Below, piece by piece: positions 27,304 to 37,099 of a DNA stretch of 64,000 nt. The stretch covers positions 992,001-1,056,000 of the forward strand of contig CP085323.1 of the NCBI GenBank assembly GCA_022870745.1, in the 5' to 3' direction. The notes under the pieces were generated by a model that worked only from the letters and a program-made list of their open reading frames with translations, ran no database searches and was not told where the DNA came from. Made by a program: the position numbers and the translations under genes. Within the stretch, counting starts at the first letter, position 1, and each line of letters opens with the position of its first letter. Source of the DNA: Silvibacterium acidisoli (lineage in GTDB: Bacteria > Acidobacteriota > Terriglobia > Terriglobales > Acidobacteriaceae).

Positions 27304-29232
27304 ATGAGACTGAAGACCAAACTCGTTGCAGCCATCACTGGCCTGGTGTTTCTGGCAGTGACGGTGCTTTCCTGGCTTTATCTCAGCCAGTTGTTGCAGC
27401 AGCACATCGAGCAGTCTTACCTCTCGACAGACATCATCGCCAACCAGCTGAATTTTGCCACGCGCGCCGCCCTCGAAAACGGCCTGCGGAACCGCACCAT
27501 CGACGTCAAGGACCCGGTCGCTCTGCGAGAGGCGGTGGCCACCTCGCTGCGTAAAGATGCAGGCCTGAATGCGCTGATCAACTCGGTCATCAATTATTCT
27601 CCGACGGTGCTCGACGTCTCGATCGTCGACAAAAACCGCATGGGCCTGGTGACGGCCCCTGATCCAGGCCTTCAGGACCACCTGTTGCCCGAGCGGCCAA
27701 ACTACGCGTCGCTGCGCAATAACTCGCTGATTCAGACGCTGAAGGTCGTTTTCGGCCCTCCGCGGGTCTATAACCTGTCGATCGGCCTCGAACGCGACAA
27801 CCAGCCATTCGTAACCGTGGAAATCGGCATCCGCACGACATTCCTCGGCAACGCGTTCCACCCATGGCTGATCGAAGCGCTGACATACATCGGCCTCGCC
27901 ATCCTGATTTCCCTGATCGTGGCAGCATTTGTTGCCAATCTGGCATTGCAGCCAATCGCCCTTATCAGCGAACGCCTCGATGCATTGGCGCAGGCGGAGA
28001 CGGAAGCTGCCGGCGAACTGGAAGAAGGCCAGTCCTCTGACACCGTGGTGCAGGTCTCGAACAAGATCGATCGGCTCGGCCGGCGCATGAAGAACGTCGA
28101 AGAGGTCTTCTCCGCACTGAAAGAAAACCTCGACCAGATCCTGTCGAACCTGCAGGACGGCATGATGTTGTTCACGCGCGACTCGCGGGCGGTGCTGGTC
28201 TCCCGATCGGTCGAGCGCTTCCTCGATATGGACCGCGAGCAGATCCTGGGAGCCGAGGTTCACGACATCTTCGACCGCAACACTGTGCTGGGCCGCATGG
28301 TTCGGCAGGCCTTCGACGCGCGCATGTCGATTGTGCAGGAAGAAATCGTCACCGAAGCGGGGCGCCGCGTTGAGATTTCCCTCGACTTTATTCATGACGA
28401 TCACAGCCGCACGGGATCAAGAGGCCAGGAGCATGCGCTTGGTGCCCTTCTGACGCTGCACGATCTGGAATCGGTCCGCGAGATCGAAAGCGAGCTCGAG
28501 CTTTCACGCCGCATGGCCGCCATCGGGCGCCTTACCTCCGGAGTCGGCCACGAGGTAAAGAACCCTATCAATGCCATCGTCGTGCACCTGGAACTGCTAC
28601 GCAGCAAAACAGATCCGGAAGCACCCGCGCTGCGTCATCTTGATGTGATTGACAGTGAGATTCGCCGCCTGGATCGTGTCGTGCAGACGCTGGTCGATTT
28701 CTCGCGTCCGGTCGAGCTTCAGCTGAAGGACCAGGATCTCCGGGGCATCGTCTCGAGCGTGCTCACCCTCGCTTCGGTCGAGCTCGAGACACACAACATC
28801 ACCGTCGTCAGCCAGCTTCCCGGCCGCCCGGTCATTGCGAAGGTGGATGCCGACCTGCTGAAGCAGGCGCTGTTGAACATCGTCCTGAACGGAGCCCAGG
28901 CCATGCCGAACGGCGGCGACCTGTCAGTACGGCTGACCGAAGACGGCCGCATGGCCAGCCTGAGCATCCAGGATCAGGGCGACGGAATACCCGACGAGAT
29001 CCGTCCGAACATCTTCGACCTCTATTTCACGACCAAGCGGGAAGGCAGCGGAATCGGTCTCGCAATGACGTACCGAATTGTTCAACTGCACAACGGTCAG
29101 CTTGACGTAGAATCGAAGCCTGGAGAGGGAGCGACATTCACCCTCAGAATGCCTGCGTCGAACTTCTCCGATCCAAGATTGCGCGGTTTATCAGATACAG
29201 ATACGACGGTCTTCAAGGGGCCTAGAGAATGA
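27304..29232 (+). CDS. Sensor histidine kinase paired with the NtrC-type regulator
   Basis: A 642-residue membrane kinase: transmembrane helix at about 8-28, a periplasmic sensor region of some 165 residues, a second helix near 194-216, a HAMP-like linker, a PAS-like domain (270-370), a HisKA domain with phosphoacceptor His416 in GVGHEVKNP, and an HATPase domain with N, DQGDGIP and GSGIGLAM boxes. It should phosphorylate the regulator encoded just upstream. The stop overlaps the start of the lipoprotein gene (ATGA), so the three genes are coupled. The signal is unknown. Confidence 0.94.
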   Translation: MRLKTKLVAAITGLVFLAVTVLSWLYLSQLLQQHIEQSYLSTDIIANQLNFATRAALENGLRNRTIDVKDPVALREAVATSLRKDAGLNALINSVINYSPTVLDVSIVDKNRMGLVTAPDPGLQDHLLPERPNYASLRNNSLIQTLKVVFGPPRVYNLSIGLERDNQPFVTVEIGIRTTFLGNAFHPWLIEALTYIGLAILISLIVAAFVANLALQPIALISERLDALAQAETEAAGELEEGQSSDTVVQVSNKIDRLGRRMKNVEEVFSALKENLDQILSNLQDGMMLFTRDSRAVLVSRSVERFLDMDREQILGAEVHDIFDRNTVLGRMVRQAFDARMSIVQEEIVTEAGRRVEISLDFIHDDHSRTGSRGQEHALGALLTLHDLESVREIESELELSRRMAAIGRLTSGVGHEVKNPINAIVVHLELLRSKTDPEAPALRHLDVIDSEIRRLDRVVQTLVDFSRPVELQLKDQDLRGIVSSVLTLASVELETHNITVVSQLPGRPVIAKVDADLLKQALLNIVLNGAQAMPNGGDLSVRLTEDGRMASLSIQDQGDGIPDEIRPNIFDLYFTTKREGSGIGLAMTYRIVQLHNGQLDVESKPGEGATFTLRMPASNFSDPRLRGLSDTDTTVFKGPRE

Positions 29233-29819
29233 AATCCGCACGTACGCTTGCGGTTGTCATGCTGCTCTGCATGGTTGCTGGTTGTAAACATAAGTCGCCG
29301 CCGCCACCCCCTCCGGCAGCGCAGGCACCTATTCTGCCTCCGGGGGACATGGTGAAGGATATTCCTCCGCCTGTATTGCCTGCCCCGGCAGTGCCGAATG
29401 TAGCCGAAGCCCAGGACGACAGCGCGAAGCACGAATCGCAGAAACCGAAGAAGACCTCGCACCGCAGAAGCAAGCCGGTGGAGGCGCCGCCAGTTGCCGC
29501 CCAGAATTCAAAGGAAACGGCTCCCACGCCGCAAAACACACCGGAGCCGGCTGACCACTCCCCGATCGGGCAGCTCTCAACCTCCGGCGATGTCGGCAGC
29601 CTGCCGAACCGCCGCGCCATTCTCGAGCAGATCACCGCTACAGAAAATGGCCTGAACGGCATCAAGAGGCCTTTGAATAACGAAGAGCAGACGACCGCGG
29701 CGCAGGTGCGCACGTTCCTGGCAAAAGCCAAGCAGTCGCTGGATCAGAATGATCTGGACGGCGCCCATACGCTCGTTACCAAAGCGCACGTGCTGCTCGA
29801 GGAATTGACCAAACCGTAA
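29229..29819 (+). CDS. Proline-rich lipoprotein
   Basis: A 196-residue product with a lipoprotein signal (MLLCMVAGC, Cys about residue 19), a proline/alanine/lysine-rich disordered stretch up to about residue 120, and a C-terminal helical segment (EEQTTAAQVRTFLAKAKQSLDQND...) that resembles a TPR-like helix pair. No family recognised. Its start overlaps the kinase stop by four bases, so it belongs to the two-component operon and might be an envelope partner of the sensor. Confidence 0.7.
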   Translation: MKSARTLAVVMLLCMVAGCKHKSPPPPPPAAQAPILPPGDMVKDIPPPVLPAPAVPNVAEAQDDSAKHESQKPKKTSHRRSKPVEAPPVAAQNSKETAPTPQNTPEPADHSPIGQLSTSGDVGSLPNRRAILEQITATENGLNGIKRPLNNEEQTTAAQVRTFLAKAKQSLDQNDLDGAHTLVTKAHVLLEELTKP

Positions 29820-29826
29820 GGGCGAA

Positions 29827-30684
29827 CTAGCGTTCGCCCCACTTTAGCTTGGCCTTGAGCACATCGAAAAAGCCTCCGGGACCGAGGCGCACCAGCTTGA
29901 CGCCGTATTGCGAACGACGGCAGCGCAGTTCGTCTCCCACCATCATGAGAATCGCCTCCTGCCCGTCGACGGTCAGGTAGGTCTGCTCCGGAATACCTTC
30001 AAGGCTGATGGCAATATCCGCGTCTCCGCGCACCACAATGGGACGCAGTGTCAACAGGTGCGGGCACACCGGCGCAATAATCAGCGCATCCACGTTGGGA
30101 ACCAGGATCGGACCGTTAGCCGCCAGCGAATAGGCCGTGGAACCGGTTGGCGTGGAAACGATCACTCCATCGGCACGGAAGACCGCTGCCAGCGCGCCGT
30201 CGATTATGACCCGGAAATTGCCCATTCGGGCGATTGCGCCCTTGGTCACGACCACGTCATTCAGCGCATCGTGTTCAGCAAAAAGATTTCCATCGCGCCA
30301 GAGCTCGCTGTGCAGCATAAAGCGCGTGTCGATCATGAAGCAGTCTTTGCACCAGCCCTCGAGCGTCGTGTAAAGCTCGGCCAGCGGCACCTCGGTGAGG
30401 AAGCCCAGCGACCCGAGATTCACACTCAGGATGGGGGTGCCGGTCTTGGAAAAAACGCGGGCCGCGGAAAGCAGTGTTCCGTCTCCGCCAAGAACGATGA
30501 CCAGCTCAGGATCTTCCGCCGGCATCAGGTGGCGCGCTACAACCCGGGAATGCTGAACGTAATTGCCGCTTACCGGATCCAGGATCGGATCCAGCCCATG
30601 GGCTTTCATCCAGAGAATGAGCTCAGGCAGAAGAGTCTTCAGCTCTTCTTTCTGCGGCTTGGAGATAATGGCGACAGGTCGCAT
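29827..30684 (-). CDS. nadK: NAD kinase
   Basis: A 285-residue ATP-NAD kinase, which phosphorylates NAD to NADP. The diagnostic GGDGTLLSAARV motif and the downstream NDVVVTKG and DGVIVSTPTGSTAYSLAANGP segments are all present. Length is typical. The tlyA-like gene ends seven bases upstream on the same strand, a common pairing in bacteria. Confidence 0.96.
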   Translation of the reverse strand: MRPVAIISKPQKEELKTLLPELILWMKAHGLDPILDPVSGNYVQHSRVVARHLMPAEDPELVIVLGGDGTLLSAARVFSKTGTPILSVNLGSLGFLTEVPLAELYTTLEGWCKDCFMIDTRFMLHSELWRDGNLFAEHDALNDVVVTKGAIARMGNFRVIIDGALAAVFRADGVIVSTPTGSTAYSLAANGPILVPNVDALIIAPVCPHLLTLRPIVVRGDADIAISLEGIPEQTYLTVDGQEAILMMVGDELRCRRSQYGVKLVRLGPGGFFDVLKAKLKWGER

Positions 30685-30690
30685 GAAATC

Positions 30691-31458
30691 TCAGTTTACA
30701 GGCACGGGTTGAGCCCAGCGACAGTGCAGCAAAAATTCGCGATTCCCTTCCGCGCCATGAATCGGTGAGTCAATCACTTCTATCCCGGCGCCGCCACTCT
30801 CCTCGGCGCATGCCCTGACCCGTTCGACCGCGAGCCGGTGGGCTAAGGGATCGCGCACGATGCCGCCCTTACCCACGTGTTCCCTTCCTGCTTCAAACTG
30901 CGGTTTTACAAGAATGACTGCTTCGACCGGAGATCGATCCGGCTGCCCGGCACGCAGCGCCGAGATAACCGCAGGCAGCACCAGAGTGGCGGAGATAAAA
31001 GAAACATCCATGGATACAAACTCGATGGTTGCGGAGAGCTGGCCCGGTTCGAGTTTGCGGGCGTTCGTCCGTTCCATCAGCTGCACGCGAGGGTCGCGGC
31101 GCAGGCTTTCGGCGATCTGCCCATAACCGGTGTCGACACAGGTCACGCTGGCTGCTCCGTGCTGCAGCATGCAGTCGGTGAAACCGCCGGTCGATGTCCC
31201 AATATCGACACATGCTTTGCCGGTCAGATCGATCTCCCAGTGCTCGAGTGCCGCTTCGAGCTTCAGCCCACCGCGGCTTACGTACCGCAGGTCATCGCCA
31301 AGCAGGCGTACCGCGGCTTCCGGTGCGACGGAGGCACCTGGCTTATCGATTTTTTGTTCCTGAACGAGGACGCGACCGGCAAGAATGAGCGCCTGTGCCC
31401 GTTCCCGAGTAGTGGTTAATCCTCGCTCTACGAGCAACTTATCCAAACGGGTTTTCAT
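30691..31458 (-). CDS. tlyA: TlyA-family rRNA 2'-O-methyltransferase
   Basis: A 255-residue protein with an N-terminal S4 RNA-binding domain (MKTRLDKLLVERGL, residues 1-65) and an FtsJ-like SAM-binding domain (VDIGTSTGGFTDCML near residue 85). TlyA proteins 2'-O-methylate 16S and/or 23S rRNA; older annotations call the family haemolysin. It likely shares a transcript with nadK. Confidence 0.92.
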   Translation of the reverse strand: MKTRLDKLLVERGLTTTRERAQALILAGRVLVQEQKIDKPGASVAPEAAVRLLGDDLRYVSRGGLKLEAALEHWEIDLTGKACVDIGTSTGGFTDCMLQHGAASVTCVDTGYGQIAESLRRDPRVQLMERTNARKLEPGQLSATIEFVSMDVSFISATLVLPAVISALRAGQPDRSPVEAVILVKPQFEAGREHVGKGGIVRDPLAHRLAVERVRACAEESGGAGIEVIDSPIHGAEGNREFLLHCRWAQPVPVN

Positions 31459-31553
31459 CGTATCGCAAGTAGAAGACGGTCTGTGACCGCGCTCTAAAGA
31501 GAATCATAGTTGAACCATGCAATAATCGTGGATCGAAGGTAGAACTCGTCGGA

Positions 31554-32144
31554 ATGCCTCAGGATTTCGCCCATCCAAATGACGATGCGACCCGTTCTCA
31601 AGACAGATATGTCTTGAGCGATGCGGACGATATGTCGCTGATGACTCGTATTGAGTCGGGGCAACAGGAGGCGCTGTCTACCTTATTCGACCGCTACGGA
31701 AGCCTGGTTTACTCCGTAGCCCTCCGCGTATTGAAGGATCCTGGAGATGCCGAAGATGTCATGCAGGACATCTTCATCCAGATCTGGAAAAATCCCACGA
31801 CATTCGTTTCCGGCCGAGGATCGCTCGGCGGTTGGCTGCTGGTAGTTGCGCGCAACCGTTCGATCGACGTTCTACGTCGCCGGAAGCCGTACGAGGACGT
31901 AGAACTGTTTGCGTTGCCCGGCTCGAGCAGCCTGACCAACGAGGCGGAGCGATATGTGCTGCTCGAGCGAGTGCGAAGCATAGTGCAATCGCTTCCTGAA
32001 GAGCAGAAGCATTCGGTGGAACTTGCTTTTTTTGAGGGCCTGACTCATTCGGAGATTGCCGAAAAAACAGGAGACCCGCTGGGAACGGTAAAGACCCGGA
32101 TCCGGCTGGCTTTGATCACGATCAGAAAGGCACTGAAGGCTTGA
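31554..32144 (+). CDS. ECF-type RNA polymerase sigma factor
   Basis: A 196-residue sigma-70-family factor with region 2 (GSLVYSVALRVLKDPGDAEDVMQDIFIQIW) and region 4 (LPEEQKHSVELAFFEGLTHSEIAEKTG...GTVKTRIR), no region 3. It resembles the SigK-like ECF group. The next gene encodes its probable anti-sigma factor and begins within the sigma stop codon (TTGA overlap). The Shine-Dalgarno site at the chosen ATG is weak, so a slightly shorter product is possible. Confidence 0.93.
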   Translation: MPQDFAHPNDDATRSQDRYVLSDADDMSLMTRIESGQQEALSTLFDRYGSLVYSVALRVLKDPGDAEDVMQDIFIQIWKNPTTFVSGRGSLGGWLLVVARNRSIDVLRRRKPYEDVELFALPGSSSLTNEAERYVLLERVRSIVQSLPEEQKHSVELAFFEGLTHSEIAEKTGDPLGTVKTRIRLALITIRKALKA

Positions 32145-32965
32145 ACGACACGCCTCACATCTCGCAGGAAGATCTGACGCTCTACGCCATGCAGGCGTTG
32201 ACGCCCGAGGAGAGCCGCCCGGTACAGGCGCACCTCGACGTCTGCGCTGAGTGCAGGGCTGAGTACGCGTCGATTCTTGCAGAAGTGGCCCTGATCGGGC
32301 TTAGTGCGGAGCAGCAGGTAATGCCTGGCGGCGCGCGTCAGCGACTGCTGGCCCGTGCAGCCAATACCCCGCAGGAGATTTCAGCCGCCGCGCCTGCCCC
32401 GATGGCTCCAGCTGCGCCGCTTTCGGCGCGTAGCCACGCCACGACTCCAGCAACGACAGGATCGCGATTCGGCTGGGTTGGCTGGCTCGTCGCTGTAGCG
32501 ACGCTCGCGGTTGCCGCCTATCTGGGCAATCACAACCTTCAGATGCAGCAGCAGCTCAACCAGGATCGGGGAGAGATCGCACAGCTTTCCGCCCAGGCGC
32601 AGCGCGCACAGGAGCTGATGGAGGCCCTGACGTCACCCGAAGCTCAGCAGGTGACGCTGACCGAGAGCAAGCAGTCTGCTCAACCGAACGGCCACGCAGT
32701 GTACCTCAAGAAGAGCGGCACGCTCGTCTTTGTCGCCAGCCACCTGCATCCCATCGCTGCCGACAAGACCTATGAGCTCTGGTTGATTCCGGCTGACGGC
32801 AAAGCGCCGATTCCCGCCGGCCTCTTCCGTCCCGATACCAGGGGCAGCGGCTCGGTGGTGCTCCCGAATCTGCCCACTGGTGTTGCGGCCAAGGCATTCG
32901 GTGTGACCATTGAAGACGCACAGGGTGCGAATACACCCACCCTGCCGATTGTGCTCGCGGGATAA
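32141..32965 (+). CDS. Anti-sigma factor, RskA-like, with zinc-finger N-terminus
   Basis: A 274-residue membrane protein starting at TTG inside the sigma stop. The N-terminal ZAS motif is visible (VQAHLDVCAECRAEY, H-x3-C-x2-C). One transmembrane helix (WVGWLVAVATLAVAAYLG) lies near residues 107-125, followed by a coiled-coil-like segment and an RskA-type C-terminal beta domain (TYELWLIPADGKAPIPAGLF). It should hold the ECF sigma factor at the membrane until a periplasmic or redox signal releases it. Confidence 0.92.
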   Translation: MNDTPHISQEDLTLYAMQALTPEESRPVQAHLDVCAECRAEYASILAEVALIGLSAEQQVMPGGARQRLLARAANTPQEISAAAPAPMAPAAPLSARSHATTPATTGSRFGWVGWLVAVATLAVAAYLGNHNLQMQQQLNQDRGEIAQLSAQAQRAQELMEALTSPEAQQVTLTESKQSAQPNGHAVYLKKSGTLVFVASHLHPIAADKTYELWLIPADGKAPIPAGLFRPDTRGSGSVVLPNLPTGVAAKAFGVTIEDAQGANTPTLPIVLAG

Positions 32966-33001
32966 CCTCTCGTCAGAACAATCATCTAACTGTTAGTTCC
33001 C

Positions 33002-33733
33002 ATGGCGAAAAAACAAGCACGAACTTCCCATCCTGTAACTTTGGCGGTAGACATCGGCGGATCGGGCATGAAGGTAATGGCCCTCAATTCCAAGGGCTCT
33101 CCCGTCACCGAACGGCTTCGTACACCTACCCCCGAGCCGGCGACCCCAGTCAAAATGCTGGCGATCCTCGATAAACTCAAGGCCCAGATGCCTTCGTTCG
33201 ACAGGGTCACTGTTGGCTTTCCCGGCGTCATCAAGGACGGCAAGACGATGACCGCGGCGAACCTGCATCCCGACTGGATCGGTTATGCGCTGAAGGCGCG
33301 GCTCGAAAGCCACTGGAAAAAGCCGGTGCAGCTTGCGAACGACGCAGCCGTACAGGGCTATGGAGCCATCAGCGGCAAAGGCGTCGAGATGATTCTCACT
33401 CTGGGTACCGGCCTGGGGTCGGCCATCTTCATCGACGGCCATCTCTGCTCAGGGCTCGAACTGGGACATCATCCCTGGCGCAAGGGCAAAACCTACGAAG
33501 AGTTTCTCGGCCGGAAAGGGCTCAAAAAGCACGGCAAGAAACGCTGGAATGAACTGCTGGAGAAGGCCATCGAGCAGACCGCCCACACCTTCAACTGGGA
33601 TCACCTCTATATCGGCGGCGGCAACGCCAAGGACATCAAGTTCAAGCTCCCCGCGCACGTAACCGTCGTCTCGAATGAAGATGGCTTGCTCGGCGGCATA
33701 GCCGTATGGCGCTTTTCTGAAGGCAAAGCCTGA
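33002..33733 (+). CDS. ppgK: Polyphosphate glucokinase-like ROK protein
   Basis: A 243-residue ROK-family sugar kinase with the N-terminal phosphate motif LAVDIGGSGMKVMAL and LTLGTGLGSAIFIDG. The remainder (LELGHHPWRKGKTYEEF, TFNWDHLYIGGGNAKDI) matches polyphosphate glucokinases, which phosphorylate glucose using polyphosphate and often ATP. Convergent with the minus-strand secreted protein gene, one base apart. Confidence 0.9.
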   Translation: MAKKQARTSHPVTLAVDIGGSGMKVMALNSKGSPVTERLRTPTPEPATPVKMLAILDKLKAQMPSFDRVTVGFPGVIKDGKTMTAANLHPDWIGYALKARLESHWKKPVQLANDAAVQGYGAISGKGVEMILTLGTGLGSAIFIDGHLCSGLELGHHPWRKGKTYEEFLGRKGLKKHGKKRWNELLEKAIEQTAHTFNWDHLYIGGGNAKDIKFKLPAHVTVVSNEDGLLGGIAVWRFSEGKA

Positions 33734-33734
33734 T

Positions 33735-34907
33735 TCAGGGCAGTGGAAAAATCGTGATCGCGCTGCCATCCAGCAGCGCGAACGACTTGCCATCAGGAGA
33801 CATGCCTCCATCGCTGAAGTAAGGCGAGCCGGAAGCCTCGAAGACCGTCTTTCCGCCATCCTGATCCACAACGGAAAAGAAGCGATCGGCAATACACTCA
33901 TCACAATTGCCGGGCGTCAGATACTCAAGCGCGAAACGGCTCGTATCCTGTGTCACTCCGACGATGCGATCGGCGAAGGATCCTGCGGCAGTCGACGCAA
34001 TGGGTGTCGCTGAACCGTTCGGGCGAACAATCAGCAGCTTCGAAGTATGAAAAAATCCTCGCTCCTCACGCACCACGATCAGGTGGCGCGAATCGAGAAA
34101 GCCAATCGGCTTAAGAGACACGGGCCGGTCGTTTTCTTCGAATGTCCACGGCTCGCCGTCGGGCGAGAGAAAGCGGGCATCCGAGGTCAATACAATGATC
34201 TTCGAGCAGGTGTACTGTGACTTTCCGGCGCAATAGCTGCCCGCAACGCGCTCGTCGCCCGGCACCCACTCCTTCACAGCATTCGCCTCGGTATTCTGGT
34301 CCAGAGCGATCGTCGCGACCTGGTTCAACGGGTCCGGTTGATAGAACTCGAAGTAACGGCCGTCCGCGGTCAGCAGCGGAATGGTTTCGCGGTGTGGCGT
34401 CACCCAAAGTCCCCGGGGATTCTGATCCAGCTCCCCTGTCTCAACCGTCTCGAGGTCCGGACCGAGCACGTCGATACGGGTATCGTGACGAAAAATAACG
34501 GTGTTACCTGGACCGGGGAAGATATTCAGATCGCCTGCATTCACTGGCCAGGAATGAGTCGCAAGAGCATTCCCCTTGGTATCGAAAATAATTGCCCTGA
34601 CCTGCCCCGATTTCTCATGAGGATGAAAGGTGCAGGGGGAGTTCGTCGTGAATGCGACAAAAATGCGATCGGGGCCTAGCCAGAACATGCGGGTTCCCGC
34701 GGAGTGTTCATGGAGGCATCCGAACGAGACATTGGAAAACAACCCCTTGGGAATGCCGTACGGCTTCAAAGGGATTACAAACGGGCGGAAATCCTGTTTT
34801 TTGCCAGCCCAGGCAGGAAGGGCAGCCAGAACACAGCAGAGCACCAGCAGAAATCGAAGAAGTCTGCGGCCCGTTCCGCTTTTGCCCACGTGAAACACCC
34901 GTCCCAT
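33735..34907 (-). CDS. Secreted protein of unknown function, propeller-like
   Basis: A 390-residue protein with a clear signal peptide (LLRFLLVLCCVLAALPAWAG). The mature part has repeated short beta motifs such as ADGRYFEF, PDGEPWTF and SPDGKSFALLDG, suggesting a beta-propeller of TolB/WD-like type. Several Cys residues (SFGC, SPC, SYCAG, NCDEC) are compatible with disulfides. Family not recognised and no functional partner nearby. Confidence 0.65.
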   Translation of the reverse strand: MGRVFHVGKSGTGRRLLRFLLVLCCVLAALPAWAGKKQDFRPFVIPLKPYGIPKGLFSNVSFGCLHEHSAGTRMFWLGPDRIFVAFTTNSPCTFHPHEKSGQVRAIIFDTKGNALATHSWPVNAGDLNIFPGPGNTVIFRHDTRIDVLGPDLETVETGELDQNPRGLWVTPHRETIPLLTADGRYFEFYQPDPLNQVATIALDQNTEANAVKEWVPGDERVAGSYCAGKSQYTCSKIIVLTSDARFLSPDGEPWTFEENDRPVSLKPIGFLDSRHLIVVREERGFFHTSKLLIVRPNGSATPIASTAAGSFADRIVGVTQDTSRFALEYLTPGNCDECIADRFFSVVDQDGGKTVFEASGSPYFSDGGMSPDGKSFALLDGSAITIFPLP

Positions 34908-35024
34908 ATAACAAATTTTATGAACGTTCCGCTACTGGAGATATCCCACACAGGTCGCATTTGCATCTCAAAACTCTTGTTGCAAACGCGGCCCATCCAA
35001 GATAATGAAAGGAAGGACACCCCT

Positions 35025-35489
35025 ATGGCACCGCGCCGTTTCTATTCCTATCTACGCCTCGTGGCGCCAGCCGCCCTGCTTTGCGGCCTTTTCAGCAGTT
35101 GCCCCGCTCACGCACAGTCGCGCCTGAACGATCATGACGTCGAAAAGATCATGAAGAACCTCAAGGAAGATTCAAAGGACTTCTACTCGACGTTCTCCAG
35201 TTCGCTGAAGAAAAGCGGCATCCGGAACACCAACCGTGAAAGCGATGCCAAGGCGATGACCGACAGCTTCCAGAAGGAAACCGACGAAATGTGGAAGCGT
35301 TTCAAAGATCACAAGCGCGCCGAGGCAGATGTGCAGCGCGTGATCGAGATGGCCGGCAAAATCGACCAGATGGTCTATTCCCTGCAACTCGACAACAAGA
35401 CGACCCTCAGCTGGGAACGCGTCCGCTCGGAGCTGCACGACATCAGCGCGGCCTTCGGCCTGCAGACCCTCGGTTCACGCGGCGAATAA
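35025..35489 (+). CDS. Small secreted helical protein of unknown function
   Basis: A 154-residue product with a signal peptide cleaved near AHA-QS. The mature part is almost entirely charged and helical (KNLKEDSKDFYSTFSSSLKK, QKETDEMWKRFKDHKRAEA), so a helical-bundle protein is likely. The start at 35025 follows AAAGGAAGG; the much longer frame from 34704 would run through the divergent gene's promoter and is not credible. Family not recognised. Confidence 0.65.
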   Translation: MAPRRFYSYLRLVAPAALLCGLFSSCPAHAQSRLNDHDVEKIMKNLKEDSKDFYSTFSSSLKKSGIRNTNRESDAKAMTDSFQKETDEMWKRFKDHKRAEADVQRVIEMAGKIDQMVYSLQLDNKTTLSWERVRSELHDISAAFGLQTLGSRGE

Positions 35490-35508
35490 ACCTTTGCTTC
35501 AAAAGTAT

Positions 35509-35547
35509 TAAAGGCCGCAGGATGATTCCTGCGGCCTTTAGTTTTTT
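35509..35547 (+). terminator. Rho-independent terminator
   Basis: Arms of 13-14 bases (AAAGGCCGCAGGA and its complement) with a four-base loop, followed by TTTTTT at 35542-35547. It terminates the small secreted-protein gene ending at 35489. Confidence 0.9.
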
Positions 35548-35632
35548 GCCATTCGAGAGAATTGAGGAATCTGCGCTTGACGCTCTCCGAGCGGCCAGAT
35601 CCCTCACTTCTTTTCAAAAGGACGCACGGGCT

Positions 35633-37057
35633 TTAGTAGCGGTAGTGCTCCGCCTTGTACGGTCCATCGACCGACACGCCAAGGTATTCCGCCTGCTTCT
35701 GCGAAAGCGTCGTGAGCTTCACACCGATCTTCTCGAGGTGCAGACGAGCAACTTCCTCATCCAGCTTCTTGGGCAGCGTGTAGACGTCGACCTTGTAGGT
35801 GTCCTTGTTCTTCCAGAGGTCGATCTGCGCCAGAGTCTGGTTGGCGAAGCTGTTGCTCATCACGAAGCTCGGGTGGCCGGTTGCGCAGCCCAGGTTCACC
35901 AGGCGGCCTTCGGCGAGGACGAAGATCTGGTGTCCGTCGGGGAAGGTGTACTGGTCGACCTGCGGCTTGATGTTCGTCTTCTTTACGTCCTTGGCTTCGT
36001 TCAGGCGATCCATCTGGATCTCGTTGTCGAAGTGGCCGATGTTGCAGACGATGGCCTGGTCCTTCATGCCCTGCATGTGCTCGTACGTGATGATGTCGAG
36101 GTTGCCGGTGCAGGTGACGTAGATGTCGCCGCGTCCCAGAGTGTCTTCAACCGGAGCGACTTCGAAGCCTTCCATCGCAGCCTGCAGCGCGTTGATCGGA
36201 TCGATCTCGGTCACGATGACGCGAGCGCCCATGCCGCGCAGAGAGTGAGCCGAGCCCTTACCCACATCTCCGTAGCCGCAAATGACAGCGACCTTGCCGG
36301 CAACCATGACGTCGGTCGCGCGCTTGATACCGTCGGCCAGCGATTCGCGGCAGCCGTAGAGGTTGTCGAACTTCGACTTGGTGACGGAGTCGTTGACATT
36401 GATCGCAGGAACAAGCAGGACACCCTGCTCCATCATCTTGTAGAGGCGATGCACGCCGGTCGTCGTCTCTTCGGAGACGCCGCGCCATTCCTTGGCAAGC
36501 TTGTGCCAGTGCTGCGGGTCTTCGGCATGAACCTTCTTCAACAGATCCTTGATGACCTGCTCTTCGTGGTTCGAAGAAGGAGTGTTCACCCAGCCGTCGC
36601 CGTTCTCGAGCTCATAGCCCTTGTGGATGAGCAGGGTCACGTCGCCGCCGTCATCGACGACGAGCTGCGGACCGAGGTCGCCCTTGTGGGTCAGGGCCTT
36701 GTAGGTGCAATCCCAGTACTCTTCGAGCGTCTCGCCCTTCCAGGCGAAGACGGGTACGCCGGCTGCGGCGATGGCGGCGGCAGCGTGATCCTGCGTCGAG
36801 AAAATGTTGCAGCTTGCCCAGCGCACATCGGCGCCGAGGTCGACCAGCGTCTCGATCAGCACAGCCGTCTGGATCGTCATGTGGAGCGATCCGGTCACGC
36901 GAACACCCTTGAGCGGCTTCTCGGCCGCGTACTTGCGGCGGATCGACATCAGGCCGGGCATCTCGTGCTCGGCAATGGAAATCTCCTTGCGGCCGAAGTC
37001 GGCCAGAGACATGTCAGCTACTTTGTAATCGGTGGTTTCGAGTGTCGCGGTTGCCAT
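35633..37057 (-). CDS. ahcY: Adenosylhomocysteinase (SAH hydrolase)
   Basis: A 474-residue enzyme splitting S-adenosylhomocysteine into adenosine and homocysteine, the product-clearing step of the methyl cycle. Family signatures are visible: [16 protein letters not shown], the NAD-binding [29 protein letters not shown], and the C-terminal NAD-contacting KAEHYRY. The ATG at 37057 follows GAGGAG; a TTG three bases upstream opens the longer frame. It is divergent from an ArsR-methyltransferase regulator gene across 53 bp that contain a palindrome. Confidence 0.97.
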   Translation of the reverse strand: MATATLETTDYKVADMSLADFGRKEISIAEHEMPGLMSIRRKYAAEKPLKGVRVTGSLHMTIQTAVLIETLVDLGADVRWASCNIFSTQDHAAAAIAAAGVPVFAWKGETLEEYWDCTYKALTHKGDLGPQLVVDDGGDVTLLIHKGYELENGDGWVNTPSSNHEEQVIKDLLKKVHAEDPQHWHKLAKEWRGVSEETTTGVHRLYKMMEQGVLLVPAINVNDSVTKSKFDNLYGCRESLADGIKRATDVMVAGKVAVICGYGDVGKGSAHSLRGMGARVIVTEIDPINALQAAMEGFEVAPVEDTLGRGDIYVTCTGNLDIITYEHMQGMKDQAIVCNIGHFDNEIQMDRLNEAKDVKKTNIKPQVDQYTFPDGHQIFVLAEGRLVNLGCATGHPSFVMSNSFANQTLAQIDLWKNKDTYKVDVYTLPKKLDEEVARLHLEKIGVKLTTLSQKQAEYLGVSVDGPYKAEHYRY

Positions 37058-37075
37058 CAAAAACTCCTCATATCG

Positions 37076-37099
37076 TTAAATCGAGATACTTCGATATAA
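37076..37099. promoter_or_regulatory. Candidate operator between ahcY and its divergent regulator gene
   Basis: An imperfect 24-bp palindrome, TTA-A-ATCGA-N6-TCGAT-A-TAA, matches in 9 of 12 pairs and is centred at 37087/37088. It occupies almost half of the 53-bp intergenic region, so a bound protein would block both promoters. ArsR-family repressors bind sites of this size and symmetry, usually next to their own gene. Confidence 0.55.

Noticed and set aside
27280-28404. 374-codon frame antisense to the histidine kinase gene
   Set aside because: No recognisable domain; composition (His/Arg/Asp/Gln-rich) is typical of a shadow frame.
35291-37099. 602-codon reading frame antisense to ahcY
   Set aside because: Shadow frame caused by the codon use of ahcY; no domain, no ribosome binding site, and ahcY is unmistakable on the other strand.
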